Part shown: one piece after another, positions 42,658-50,254 of the stretch | How the letters are laid out: the number at the start of each line of letters is the position of its first letter | Numbering within the stretch: position 1 is the first letter of the stretch | Program-made: the position numbers and the translations under genes | NCBI RefSeq assembly: GCF_000241485.1 | Contig: NZ_JH584242.1 | Location: 208,386-260,907 of the forward strand | DNA length: 52,522 nucleotides | Direction: 5' to 3' | Origin: Sphingomonas sp. PAMC 26605 | GTDB lineage: Bacteria; Pseudomonadota; Alphaproteobacteria; Sphingomonadales; Sphingomonadaceae | The notes under the pieces: generated by a model | Database searches by the model: none | Told to the model about the DNA's origin: nothing | Seen by the model: only the letters and a program-made list of their open reading frames with translations

Positions 42658-42956
42658 GCCGTCTCCGTTTTCAACGGGGCGCGCTCGATCCAGCTTCGGA
42701 CGACAGACGCTTGATGTTTGGGGAGGATTGCCGTCACGCGCTCGAACCCGGCGGGAACAGCGCTGTGGGCCTCCCAAATCCGGTTTACGGTAAGGCAAAC
42801 CGCGTTTCGCGAAACGCCATTGGCGCGGGCACAATCGGACTGGCTCATGCCATCGACTAGCACGGATCGGGCCATTGCGATCGGGCGCTCGCTAATGCTG
42901 ATGCCGTCGATCGCGCGTGCGAACTCGGCGGCGGTGAGGCGCTTACTTGCGGCCAT
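42654..42956 (-). CDS. korA: KorA, TrfB-family global repressor
   Basis: 100 residues. RLTAAEFARAIDGISISERPI, ARSVLVDGMSQSDCARANGV, VNRIWEAHSAVP and RVTAILPKHQASVVRSW follow IncP KorA block by block, including the HTH. In RK2 it represses trfA, korA and other promoters. I found no exact KorA operator (GTTTAGCTAAAC) in the window. Its start overlaps the end of the kleE-like gene by 14 bp and its end overlaps incC. Confidence 0.92.
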   Translation of the reverse strand: MAASKRLTAAEFARAIDGISISERPIAMARSVLVDGMSQSDCARANGVSRNAVCLTVNRIWEAHSAVPAGFERVTAILPKHQASVVRSWIERAPLKTETA

Positions 42957-43296
42957 TTAGACCTCCACGGCTGACGTCACGATCGCGCAAAGCCTTCGGA
43001 CGATAGAACGCCACGAAATAATAGAGGGCCGTGTAGCCGGCGAAGTAGGCGAGGAAATTCCAGCCCGCATGTACGCCCGGCGTATCCCAAAACCATATCA
43101 TGCGAAGGAACTGCCAGAACACCACAAGCGGGATGATGAACCGCATAAAGGTCCAGCAAAAGGCGGTGATGCCCCACACTACGGCTATGATTTTATCCAT
43201 GGCGGATGCCTCGGCGATCTTGGGCGGAAGGATCGCGGGCGGGTCCGCGATCCTGTTGATCCTGCGATGGATCGGGAAGGGGACTACGTTGGTCAT
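42943..43296 (-). CDS. kleE: KleE-like membrane protein
   Basis: 117 residues from ATG 43296 (MTNVVPFPI...), with GGAG upstream. The centre WFWDTPGVHAGWNFLAYFAG and YYFVAFYRPKAL matches IncP KleE (TPGVYAGW, FVSVYKPKG). Two to three membrane segments. Kle proteins help stable maintenance; the exact function is unknown. Directly upstream of korA as the front of the korA-incC-korB transcript. It has a strong promoter at 43343-43371. Confidence 0.82.
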   Translation of the reverse strand: MTNVVPFPIHRRINRIADPPAILPPKIAEASAMDKIIAVVWGITAFCWTFMRFIIPLVVFWQFLRMIWFWDTPGVHAGWNFLAYFAGYTALYYFVAFYRPKALRDRDVSRGGLNGRK

Positions 43297-43342
43297 CGGA
43301 AACTCCGGTTCGGACCTTGGCAAGATACCCGGCCACAACTGA

Positions 43343-43371
43343 TATATCGGTTGCCCTGTGTTGTGTGTCAA
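43343..43371 (-). promoter_or_regulatory. Promoter of the kleE-korA-incC-korB operon
   Basis: On the minus strand TTGACA (43366-43371) and GATATA (43343-43348) are 17 bp apart, a near-consensus sigma-70 promoter. Downstream of the -10 is the block AAGGTCCGAACCGGAG, shared with the klcA promoter. Confidence 0.75.
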
Positions 43372-43396
43372 GCCCTGTAAAGCTCGGCCATAGAAT

Positions 43397-43409
43397 TTTA
43401 GCCGCTAAA
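43397..43409 (-). promoter_or_regulatory. KorB-type operator OB upstream of kleE
   Basis: TTTAGCCGCTAAA, extended to ATTTTAGCCGCTAAAAT, 26 bp upstream of the -35 of the kleE promoter and directly after the korC-like stop. It gives KorB feedback on its own operon. Confidence 0.85.
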
Positions 43410-43410
43410 A

Positions 43411-43668
43411 TCACATCTCGTTGTCGTCCCAAATTCTACGATAGCCTGCCCTGTCGCATAGCAGCGCCCACGCCGAATAAGGGATTTGATCCTCGCCTCC
43501 GACCCATCGCCGGATGACGCGCGAGCCCTTGCTACTTATGCCAAGGAATCGCGCCACACCGCTCCCCGTCAATCCGGCTGCGGTAATAATCTCGCGCACC
43601 TCTGCGGCTGTAGGCGGCTCCCAACCGTCATTGGCGGGCCGTAGGCACTCAGGGCGAACGTTATACAA
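43411..43668 (-). CDS. KorC-like HTH repressor
   Basis: 85 residues from TTG 43668, with GGGAG 6 bases upstream. It contains an HTH (EIITAAGLTGSGVARFLGIS, then SRVIRRWVGGEDQIPYSAW). RK2 korC is also an 85-residue repressor ending the klcA operon and controlling klc and kle promoters. Position and size agree, and the klcA and kleE promoters here share a common block. Sequence similarity was not testable, so the symbol is withheld. Confidence 0.65.
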   Translation of the reverse strand: MYNVRPECLRPANDGWEPPTAAEVREIITAAGLTGSGVARFLGISSKGSRVIRRWVGGEDQIPYSAWALLCDRAGYRRIWDDNEM

Positions 43669-43687
43669 GCAAGTCTCCCATGGCGTC

Positions 43688-43882
43688 CTATTCCTCTGTC
43701 AGTCCCCTAGAGGCCGCCCATTGGCGGGCCTCATCGGTATTTAATTTATCTCTTACCTTTGAACCGCCATCATAGTACCCGGCAAGGATCACGGCGCGCG
43801 GAATCGCCCAAAAGGGAAGGGTGCAAGCCGCTAGCAGGCGGGCGCGGCGCAACATCGGCTCGATATGTCGGGTGCTATGCAT
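43688..43882 (-). CDS. Small hypothetical protein, 64 aa
   Basis: Basic N-terminus with a hydrophobic stretch (LLAACTLPFWAIPRAVILAGYY) that could span the membrane, then a hydrophilic tail. ATG 43882 follows GAGGAG. It lies in the klcA operon between the DUF6884 and korC-like genes. No family recognised. Confidence 0.55.
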   Translation of the reverse strand: MHSTRHIEPMLRRARLLAACTLPFWAIPRAVILAGYYDGGSKVRDKLNTDEARQWAASRGLTEE

Positions 43883-43909
43883 CGTTGCTCCTCTCTAACC
43901 GTGGGGCCA

Positions 43910-44377
43910 TTAAACGTCACGGAATAGGTCTAGCTGAGCGGCGCTTGCCTCGCGTTCGCGCGCTTCGCTGATCTGGCGTGCCAACCACGCCTTTTGCTGG
44001 CCGATCCCCAAGCCCTCCATCGGAACGCTCGCGCGCGCTCCACACCAATCGGGGATCGGATCGCGGTAGAGGCGGCCGCCAAGTATAACGCCGGGGGTTC
44101 GCGGCCCGATCCGCTCCGCAAGCTGGGCGCTGACGCGCTCGCCCCATGCCCAGCGATCTGCGGCCGTCGTGTCGCCAAGGGTGACGTTGTACAGCTCGAT
44201 CATACTCGACGGGTGGATAACGCCATGTAAGGCAGACAGGATGAACCATCGGCCGCCCTGCGAGGTCACATAAGCGCGGGCCTTCCTGAACCAATCCGAT
44301 TGATAAAGGTGACCTGCTCGCGCCGGGTGGTCGAGCTTCTGCCCGACACATGCGACAAAGTGAACCGGGCGGGTCAT
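43910..44377 (-). CDS. DUF6884-type protein, 155 aa
   Basis: The opening VHFVACVGQKLDHPARAGHL and YQSDWFRKARAYV, followed by LSALHGVIHPSSMIELYNVTL, is the conserved pattern of DUF6884-type proteins, whose function is unknown. Found on many plasmids and phages. The start ATG overlaps the stop of the preceding (frameshifted) gene by ATGA, so the two were coupled. Confidence 0.7.
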   Translation of the reverse strand: MTRPVHFVACVGQKLDHPARAGHLYQSDWFRKARAYVTSQGGRWFILSALHGVIHPSSMIELYNVTLGDTTAADRWAWGERVSAQLAERIGPRTPGVILGGRLYRDPIPDWCGARASVPMEGLGIGQQKAWLARQISEAREREASAAQLDLFRDV

Positions 44378-44813
44378 TCTGCGATAGGCTCCCCGTCACG
44401 AACCTCGACAAAGGCGATCTTCTCGGTTCGCTCGTTCCCTGCGGGGTCCAGATACACATAGCCGCATCGGCATTGATCGGGCTGCAAATCCGGTAGACCA
44501 TGCCTTGCCGGCCGGCGTGCATATGGGGGCAGTCCTCGGCGATCCGCGCGTGCTGCCGGGTGCGAAGCCAATTCGATGCGCTGGCAATCAATCCCGCCGG
44601 TTGATTCGCATTCAGGTCGAGCCGGCATCGATAGCGCGACTTGCTAAGGATCGGTTTAGCCGGGGCGCCGCGGTGATACGTCTCGATCGCGGGGGCCCCG
44701 AATAGATCGGGCCGCACTGTCGCTACGCGTCGAGTGTCTTGGCTCCGCCGGTACTCGGCACGCCATGCCGCATCACTGCCCGGCGCGGGCTCGCGGGTCG
44801 CAAGTCGGATCAT
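44374..44813 (-). pseudogene. Frameshifted gene of unknown function in the klcA operon
   Basis: The first part reads from ATG 44813 (IRLATREPAPGSDAAWRAEYR ... NWLRTRQHARIAEDCPH, MHAGRQGMVYRIC). The natural ending (PDQCRCGYVYLDPAGNERTE ... VRDGEPIAE) lies in another frame and stops at 44374, overlapping the DUF6884 start. One base is missing near 44479-44486. The Cys/His-rich C-terminus suggests zinc binding. The ATG lies 1 base after the upstream gene's stop. Either a true mutation or an assembly error. Confidence 0.6.
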
Positions 44814-44814
44814 T

Positions 44815-45000
44815 TCACGGGGTCCATGTGCCAAGGGTATCAGCTCGGCCCCATACTCGAATCTGCGGCTCGGCATCGCGCACGATCGACCGGCGTGGAA
44901 CCTCGTGGGTGACGGTCGGGCCGTCGAATAGGTCGGGCTGATGTCCGATGATGTTCGCGGCGTGGACGTAGCGCGGGGTGCGGACTGCGTTGCTGGCCAT
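44815..45000 (-). CDS. Small hypothetical protein, 61 aa
   Basis: ASNAVRTPRYVHAANIIGHQ followed by PDLFDGPTVTHEVPRR. ATG 45000 follows GAGGAGG, and the stop is next to the start of the following gene. The PDLFDG/PDLFGAP motif recurs in the following gene, a pattern seen in proteins that share one partner. No family recognised. Confidence 0.55.
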   Translation of the reverse strand: MASNAVRTPRYVHAANIIGHQPDLFDGPTVTHEVPRRSIVRDAEPQIRVWGRADTLGTWTP

Positions 45001-45051
45001 AGGGGCCTCCTCATCGGATGAGGGTGGGGACTGCGCCGCGGCCCCGGTCTA

Positions 45052-45464
45052 TCAGTCGATGGCGCTAAAAATTGCGTTCTGCTCGACGTGCTCGGTCCCG
45101 AAATCTAGGAGGGCATGATATGCCTCGGCCAACGCCTCGGTTTGAGGTTCGCCGGTAAGCTGGCCGATCATAATGAAGGTGGCGATGATCCCGGCGGCAT
45201 CCGCACTTACCATGCCTTCATAGCCATTGCCATAAATAGCGATCCGCCAAGGTTTTTCCTCTGACGGGGCCATGTAGAAGCCGCCATTGTCCAGCTTGTA
45301 ATAAAGCCAGTAACTCCCGGTACAATCGATTGATAGCTTGGTCATCCAGCCATAGGTCAGTGCCTCGGCGCGAAGCATCTGCGCGAACCCGAACATATCG
45401 GGGAGAACTGAAAGGCGCTGATCCCGGGAACAAGGGTCGCCACGATATTAGGAGGGAGTTTCAT
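45052..45464 (-). pseudogene. klcA: klcA (ArdB-type antirestriction) with a frameshift
   Basis: ArdB/KlcA proteins block type I restriction of incoming DNA. The C-terminal part is clear: GSYWLYYKLDNGGFYMAPS, IAIYGNGYEGMVSADAAGII and AYHALLDFGTEHVEQNAIF. The native start is ATG 45464 (MKLPPNIVATLVPG) with GGAG upstream, but the continuation QRLSVLPDMFGFAQ is in another frame. One base appears lost at the CCCGGG near 45423-45428. Only a fragment from the internal ATG 45396 (114 residues) could be made. First gene of the klc operon. Confidence 0.75.
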
Positions 45465-45512
45465 CGGATATCTCCGGTTCGGACCTTAACAAAAGCGCCT
45501 GGCCAAAACGGG

Positions 45513-45541
45513 TATATCGAATGACAAGCCGCAGATGTCGA
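45513..45541 (-). promoter_or_regulatory. klcA operon promoter
   Basis: On the minus strand TCGACA (45536-45541) and GATATA (45513-45518) are 17 bp apart. The region from the -10 to the start codon copies that of kleE, with the shared block AAGGTCCGAACCGGAG and GGCC, which points to one common repressor. Confidence 0.65.
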
Positions 45542-45623
45542 GCTGTGTAAAGGTCTTACGGGTCCAAGGTTACGAAATTGTGCCAATTTCAAACGGAGAT
45601 TGAACCCTTTTGATGGATATAAT

Positions 45624-45636
45624 TTTAGCCGCTAAA
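45624..45636 (-). promoter_or_regulatory. KorB-type operator OB upstream of klcA
   Basis: TTTAGCCGCTAAA, extended to ATTTTAGCCGCTAAAAT, about 80 bp upstream of the klcA -35. It fits KorB control at a distance. Confidence 0.85.
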
Positions 45637-45655
45637 ATCCTGAGGTCGCCGGCAG

Positions 45656-45675
45656 AATAGATATCGCCGTCTATG
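45656..45675 (+). promoter_or_regulatory. Fourth CATAGAC-N6-GTCTATG-like site
   Basis: AATAGAT-ATCGCC-GTCTATG keeps the right arm exactly and 5 of 7 left-arm bases. It is the weakest of the four and may be chance. Confidence 0.3.
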
Positions 45676-45856
45676 CTGCCGGCGGGCAGGCGGGATCGGC
45701 ACGGCAACCGCACGGGCTACCGTCAATTCATGGGGGCTAAGGCCGAACCCCGTTTCGGCGTTGAATCCGTCTTCAAAGCGCGTTGCCCGGCTAGGACAAC
45801 TTATTTTGACATAGTATCTAATATCCATACGGGGAGGTTTAGTCCGTTTTTCAGAC

Positions 45857-46628
45857 TCATGAGCTAAATAAAGCGCCGGCCTTAGCCTCTACGCTTTTTC
45901 TCAAACTGATTAGGACGCGGGCAAGGCCCTGATCGGCGGTATCGAGCATGATCCGCTCGTCGTCGGTCAAACTGGCTCGCATGGCGTCAAAGTCCTCGTC
46001 GCGGTGCTGCCGCCGACTGACTTCATCCGCTGGAAGTGGGGGCAGGGCGGGGGCGGGCGGGAAAGAGCTTCCGCAACCGATCGGGGACGCGGATACGATA
46101 AGCGTTGGAGGTCTGTTCTTACATGTGACGCCCCGCCTTAAGGGTAAACACATAGCGCCTGAGCCGTTCGATCAAATCGATCGCCTCAAAGGCCGCCAGA
46201 GCCTCCCGAACGGTCGTGCGCCCGCAATTCGCCTGCTCGCCGATCTTGTCGTAGCTCAGGAAAAGCCGGCCTCTAAAGGCCCGCCCCATGTTAAGGAGCG
46301 CCAGAAATACGTCGCGGACGCTCTGCGTGATTTTGAGGCAAAGCCGATCGAAGACGCTTAGCTCGGTGCGCTGGCCGGCTCTGATTTCCCGGCGTAACGC
46401 CTTTGCGTGTGCAAAAGCGTCCATGATGGCCCACTTGGCGTCGTTCTGGTCCCCGGCTGTCAGACAACCATAAAACGCTTCCTCGATGCGACTGCCGGCC
46501 TCCTTGCTGCCCCTGTGAACAGGAACGTCTGTAACGTGTCGCCCGGCCCGTCGCTTCTTCCCCAATGCAGCGTCGGCGATGATTCGCGCGGCCAGGTCGC
46601 CCGCACTCGGGATCACCGGGCATGTCAT
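45857..46628 (-). pseudogene. Broken rep-like winged-helix gene
   Basis: ATG 46628 opens 169 residues with a winged-helix region (FLSYDKIGEQANCGRTTVRE, then ALAAFEAIDLIERLRRY), the type seen in plasmid replication or HTH proteins. A TAA at 46119-46121 interrupts it. The same frame continues with QTSNAYRIRVPDRLRKLFP, the expected 'SNAYRI' ending of such domains. A C-rich frameshift near 46045-46060 then leads to the likely true C-terminus (ADEVSRRQHRDEDFDAMRAS..., stop 45857). So a protein of about 257 residues is broken by one nonsense and one frameshift lesion. Calling it Rep is inference. Confidence 0.5.
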
Positions 46629-46783
46629 AATATGCGTGATTATTCTTCCCCTTCTGATGCGAAAGGGCCGTCAAACAGGCAAAACATATGCGTGGCGCGA
46701 AGCGCGCTCCCTTGAACCGAAGCCCAGAAACGAACAAGTGTGGGTTGCTACCGCAGCAAATGTCATCGTTTAACGAAGATGCC

Positions 46784-46839
46784 CACATAACGTTTCAGGG
46801 TGCCCGGCCTTCGTGCCGGGCACCCTGAAACGTTATGTG
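46784..46839 (+). repeat. 25-bp perfect inverted repeat
   Basis: The left arm (46784-46808) begins CACATAACGTTTCAGGG and the right arm (46815-46839) is its exact complement, with a 6-bp centre CTTCGT. No T-run on either side, so it is not a standard terminator. The stop codon of the ribbon-helix-helix-like frame lies inside the right arm. It may be the scar of an element or a joined pair of ends. Confidence 0.65.
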
Positions 46840-47028
46840 CTCACGGCCACGAACTCCTGTCTCATGTAAATATCGTCGTCGATCCGCTCTAGGATCGCGT
46901 TCAGCGCCGCTTGTCGCGACTTGAACTCGGTGGGGGCCATGTAGCCGTCGATCAACTCGACGGCCTTTGGCGACAAACCGATAGTGATTTGCTTGAACCC
47001 GGCTGCCTTCTCGCGTGCCGCGCGACAT
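46833..47028 (-). pseudogene. Ribbon-helix-helix-like protein with N-terminal frameshift
   Basis: The frame FKQITIGLSPKAVELIDGYM, then PTEFKSRQAALNAILERIDD and ending FVAVST, looks like a CopG/Arc-type DNA-binding protein or antitoxin. It has no start codon of its own. ATG 47028 (MSRGTREG...) sits one frame away, and a one-base change near 47011-47025 would join them. The gene is broken or the assembly has an error. No toxin is seen next to it. Confidence 0.45.
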
Positions 47029-47113
47029 GATCAGCGCTTTGCCAAGGTGCTATTCGACACGCGCGATCTTCACCGTCCCCTCGCCCTCATGATCACATGA
47101 GCACATGACGTTA

Positions 47114-47141
47114 TTGACTGATCAGTCCCGAACGCTTATAT
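47114..47141 (+). promoter_or_regulatory. tetR promoter with GACTGATCAGTC operator
   Basis: TTGACT (47114-47119) and TTATAT (47136-47141), 16 bp apart, overlap the perfect 12-bp palindrome GACTGATCAGTC (47116-47127). The predicted start of transcription is at or near ATG 47149, so the mRNA may be leaderless. TetR autorepression is likely. Confidence 0.65.
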
Positions 47142-47148
47142 CTCGCAA

Positions 47149-47727
47149 ATGGTCAGACCCAGAAAATTCGATGCCGACGATGCGCTCGATAGGGCAATCG
47201 CCGTCTTCTCCAAAAGGGGTTATGATGGCGCTTCCACCACCGCTCTGCTCACGGAAATGCATATCAGCCGCCAAAGCCTTTACGGCGCTTTTGGCGACAA
47301 GAAGCATCTCTATCTCACGGCGCTGCAGCGCTATGCTGCTGGCAATGTCGCTGAAATGATCCGTGTGATGAACGCTGAGCGGTCCCCGCTGCAGGGGATC
47401 GAGGCTGGCCTTCTCAGCATCGTGTCTCGGCCTGAAAGGAAGGTCGCAACAACCTGCATGGCGGTGAGCGCGGCCTCCGAATTCGGTCAATCTGATCCCC
47501 AGGTGACGTTGATCCTCAATGCGTCTGGAAGGACACTCCTGTCGGCATTTGAAGACCTGCTGTCCCGGGCGAAAAATGCAGGCGAAGTTGCCGCGGATGT
47601 CGATGTTTGTGAGGCCGCCCATTTCCTGAGAGCGACGCTCAACGGGATGAAGGTCGGATCGCGAGGAGGAATGGACTCCCAGACGCTCTGCGCCGTCGTG
47701 CGGATGACGCTTCGCAGCCTCCGTTAG
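47149..47727 (+). CDS. TetR/AcrR-family regulator
   Basis: 192 residues. The N-terminal HTH is FDADDALDRAIAVFSKRGYD followed by TTALLTEMHISRQSLYGAFG and DKKHLYLTAL, typical of TetR. The ligand domain is helical with Cys153-region sequence unlike well-known drug sensors. It probably represses itself and the MFS gene 28 bp downstream. No ribosome site precedes ATG 47149, consistent with a leaderless message. Confidence 0.85.
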   Translation: MVRPRKFDADDALDRAIAVFSKRGYDGASTTALLTEMHISRQSLYGAFGDKKHLYLTALQRYAAGNVAEMIRVMNAERSPLQGIEAGLLSIVSRPERKVATTCMAVSAASEFGQSDPQVTLILNASGRTLLSAFEDLLSRAKNAGEVAADVDVCEAAHFLRATLNGMKVGSRGGMDSQTLCAVVRMTLRSLR

Positions 47728-47755
47728 CATCATGTCAGCATAGGTCTCCCGCGCA

Positions 47756-49315
47756 ATGTCGCTCCTTAACTCAAAGACTAAACGGTCCCTGATGACGGAT
47801 GCGCAGCTTAACGAGAGCCAGTCGGCGTACAGGAATTTGGCCGAAAAATCATACGTTGCGGATGTTGAGACGAACCCGAAAAACAAGGGTATCGGGGCTG
47901 CGCTTGCCATGCTGGCCGTGACGTCGGCGTCCTATGCGCTCGTGCAATCGATGGTGAGTCCGGCCCTTGAAACGCTTCGGTTTGCGCTCAATACGAGCCA
48001 GGCCGGGATAAGTTGGGTCCTTGCGGCCTATCTTCTCTCCAGCGCGGTCCTCACCCCAGTCCTAGGCAAGCTGGGGGACCAGCGGGGCAAGAAATCGATC
48101 CTGATCGCTGCGCTTTGCGTGCTTGTACTGGGCTGTGGTGTCAGTGCGATGGCGACCAGTCTGCCGGTAATGTTGGCTGGGCGCATCATGCAGGGTGCAA
48201 GCGGCGTCGTCCTCCCTCTCGCGTTCGGTGTCTTGCGAGAGATGTCACCTGATGAAGCGGTCGCTGAATCTGTAGGTCTTGTTGCGGCTATGAGTTCGGT
48301 AGGAGGAGGGCTGGGGGTTCTCGTTGCTGGTCCGATCGTGGCGACCATGGGGGTCCAGTGGCTATTCTGGCTGCCTGCCATCTCAAACGGCATCATTGCA
48401 CTGCTGCTGTTTCGAATACTTCCTTCGACGACCGTCAGCCTCGGCGGCAAAGTCAACTGGTTTGCCGCTGCGGCCCTTTCCATCGCCCTTTTGTGCCTCC
48501 TTCTGCCTCTGTCTCTCGGTGCGGATATCGGCTGGCTCTCCCTCCCCGCGGTCGCCCTGTTCCTCGCAGCATTGACTTTCGGCACAGCGTGGATCTTGAT
48601 CGAGTCGAAGTCGTCTTATCCTCTTGTCGATATGGCGGTTTTCCGCCTTCGTTCCGTCTGGACAGCCAATTTGGTCTCGCTGCTCTTTGGCGTAGTTCTA
48701 TATTCGGCGATGGGATTTATCCCGTCCTTCATGCAGGTGCCCGCCGCGACTGATTACGGACTTGCTGCATCGGTTACACTGTCCGGCATTCTGTTTCTAC
48801 CGACCACCTTCGCGATGTTTGCAGGTGGTCTTCTTGCCGGCAGATTGACACGAGCGCTGCGTCCCAAGCCGGTCCTGATTGCCGGAATGCTCTGCCCGGT
48901 CATCGGCCTCTTAGGTCTGGTGGTGGCGCATGACCATCGGTGGGAGGTAGCGCTGGCCAGCGCCGTCGCCGGCCTAGGTTTCGGCGCCGCGTTATCCACG
49001 CTATCCATTATTGTTGTCAGTTCCGTGCCAGAAGATCAGACAGGGGCGGCTGCAAGCATGAATGCAAACATACGAACAATTGGCGGCGCCCTAGGAGCGG
49101 CCATCGTCTCATCTATTTTAGAAAGTAATCGTGGGCTAGGCGGTTTTCCAACCGAAAGCGGATATGAAATCGTATTCTCTTTCCTCGCGATAACCGGCCT
49201 AATCAGTTCGGTGACCTGCATCTTGATACCGTTGCCCTATAATGGGGATCATGATGAATTCTATGCAGGTGACAGAGCTACAGCCAAGTTGCTCGACCAA
49301 CATAGCCCGTTCTAA
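47756..49315 (+). CDS. MFS exporter, 14-helix DHA2 type
   Basis: Up to 519 residues with about 14 hydrophobic segments. The motif LGKLGDQRGKKSILIAALCV is MFS motif A, and GRIMQGASGVVLPLAFGVLR is the conserved region after helix 4. Likely a proton-driven efflux pump for toxic compounds under TetR control. The start is ATG 47756 or ATG 47792 (MTDAQLNES). Neither has a clear ribosome site. Confidence 0.85.
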   Translation: MSLLNSKTKRSLMTDAQLNESQSAYRNLAEKSYVADVETNPKNKGIGAALAMLAVTSASYALVQSMVSPALETLRFALNTSQAGISWVLAAYLLSSAVLTPVLGKLGDQRGKKSILIAALCVLVLGCGVSAMATSLPVMLAGRIMQGASGVVLPLAFGVLREMSPDEAVAESVGLVAAMSSVGGGLGVLVAGPIVATMGVQWLFWLPAISNGIIALLLFRILPSTTVSLGGKVNWFAAAALSIALLCLLLPLSLGADIGWLSLPAVALFLAALTFGTAWILIESKSSYPLVDMAVFRLRSVWTANLVSLLFGVVLYSAMGFIPSFMQVPAATDYGLAASVTLSGILFLPTTFAMFAGGLLAGRLTRALRPKPVLIAGMLCPVIGLLGLVVAHDHRWEVALASAVAGLGFGAALSTLSIIVVSSVPEDQTGAAASMNANIRTIGGALGAAIVSSILESNRGLGGFPTESGYEIVFSFLAITGLISSVTCILIPLPYNGDHDEFYAGDRATAKLLDQHSPF

Positions 49316-49656
49316 CGGTCTTAACATTGCTCTTATCGATAACTTATTTTCGGATCATATCGCTGTACAAATCACAGGGGTTTCCAATCGCCGGTAGGAA
49401 AAGACTGAGCGCCATCTATACCCGTTTGTTATCAAAATTCGAGAGAATTCAGTCCGAGATGCTCACCCAAGCGTGAATGGTAATATCATCGTGGACGAAC
49501 AGATCTACGGCTTTGCGTTGCTAGGGAGATAAGTTGTCCAAATTAAGAATCCTGCACTTTATGAAAATAGAACGGAAACATGATGATCGAATAGTATCGT
49601 CCAATCCAGCAAAAGCAGAAATGCTTCTTCGCTTGTGAGAAAATAGAGGAAGATTT
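49316..49656 (+). other. AT-richer intergenic region
   Basis: About 340 bp with no gene I can support. It is AT-richer than its surroundings and probably carries the promoter of the SnoaL-like gene. No repeat or tRNA is seen. Confidence 0.4.
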
Positions 49657-50223
49657 ATGACGGACATTGAAAAGCTTATAGAAATCGAGGAGCTCCGGCG
49701 CCTGGAAGCTCGATACGCATATTATGCGGATCACAAGAAATGGTCAAACTTAGCGGGCCTTTTTAGCGTGAATGGCTGGTTCCGTCCGCTGGATGTGGAA
49801 GGTAACGAGATATTCAAGATGGTGGGGCGCGAGGAGATCGCATTTGCGCTCGCATCGCGAAACTCCGGAGACGTTCAGCCGATCCACCAGTTATTTACGC
49901 ATGAGATCAATATTCTGAGCCCAACATCCGCGACCGCGATATGGGCGATGGCAGATTTTATATTTCGTGGCGACAGCGCCATTCCGGAGCGCGATCCCGC
50001 GGCAAAGATGCCTCCCTTCCGTACCATGCGCGGCTGGGGTCATTACCATGTGACCTATGAAAAAACTGAAGAACGGAGCGCTGCGGAAGCGGAACGGGAA
50101 AAACCATTTCCAGGCGCTGATTTGTCGAGTGTCGAGGTTGAAGGTCCACGACCTTCTCGCTCGCCCGCGTGGCGCATTGCAACCCGCACGCAAACTCGCA
50201 CCCGGCTCGAATTTACATACTAA
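49657..50223 (+). CDS. SnoaL/NTF2-like protein
   Basis: 188 residues with the NTF2-like cone fold pattern: IEELRRLEARYAYYADHKKW, WSNLAGLFSVNGWFRPL, IHQLFTHEINILSPTSATAI and a closing WRIATRTQTRTRLEFTY. Such proteins are often dehydratases, isomerases or hydrolases of small ring compounds. An extra 30 or so residues (about 140-170) sit before the last strand. GAGGAAGA gives a strong ribosome site for ATG 49657. It is followed 31 bp later by the epoxide-hydrolase gene. Confidence 0.75.
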   Translation: MTDIEKLIEIEELRRLEARYAYYADHKKWSNLAGLFSVNGWFRPLDVEGNEIFKMVGREEIAFALASRNSGDVQPIHQLFTHEINILSPTSATAIWAMADFIFRGDSAIPERDPAAKMPPFRTMRGWGHYHVTYEKTEERSAAEAEREKPFPGADLSSVEVEGPRPSRSPAWRIATRTQTRTRLEFTY

Positions 50224-50254
50224 CCGGAATCGAACCACAAACGAGGATTTTATC

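Larger units (their letters stand above)
45465..45856 (-). other. klcA control region, no gene
   Basis: About 390 bp without a credible gene. It holds the klcA promoter, a KorB operator and a CATAGAC-like operator (each listed separately). A minus-strand 67-residue frame (45625-45828) covers those sites and looks like chance. Confidence 0.5.

Noticed and set aside
42654..43410. IncP KorA operator GTTTAGCTAAAC
   Set aside because: Searched by eye around kor, kle and klc promoters and not found; only KorB-type sites are present.
50057..50254. N-terminal extension of the epoxide hydrolase to 50057
   Set aside because: Overlaps the SnoaL-like gene in another frame and looks non-homologous; GTG 50255 has a ribosome site and begins the EHN domain.
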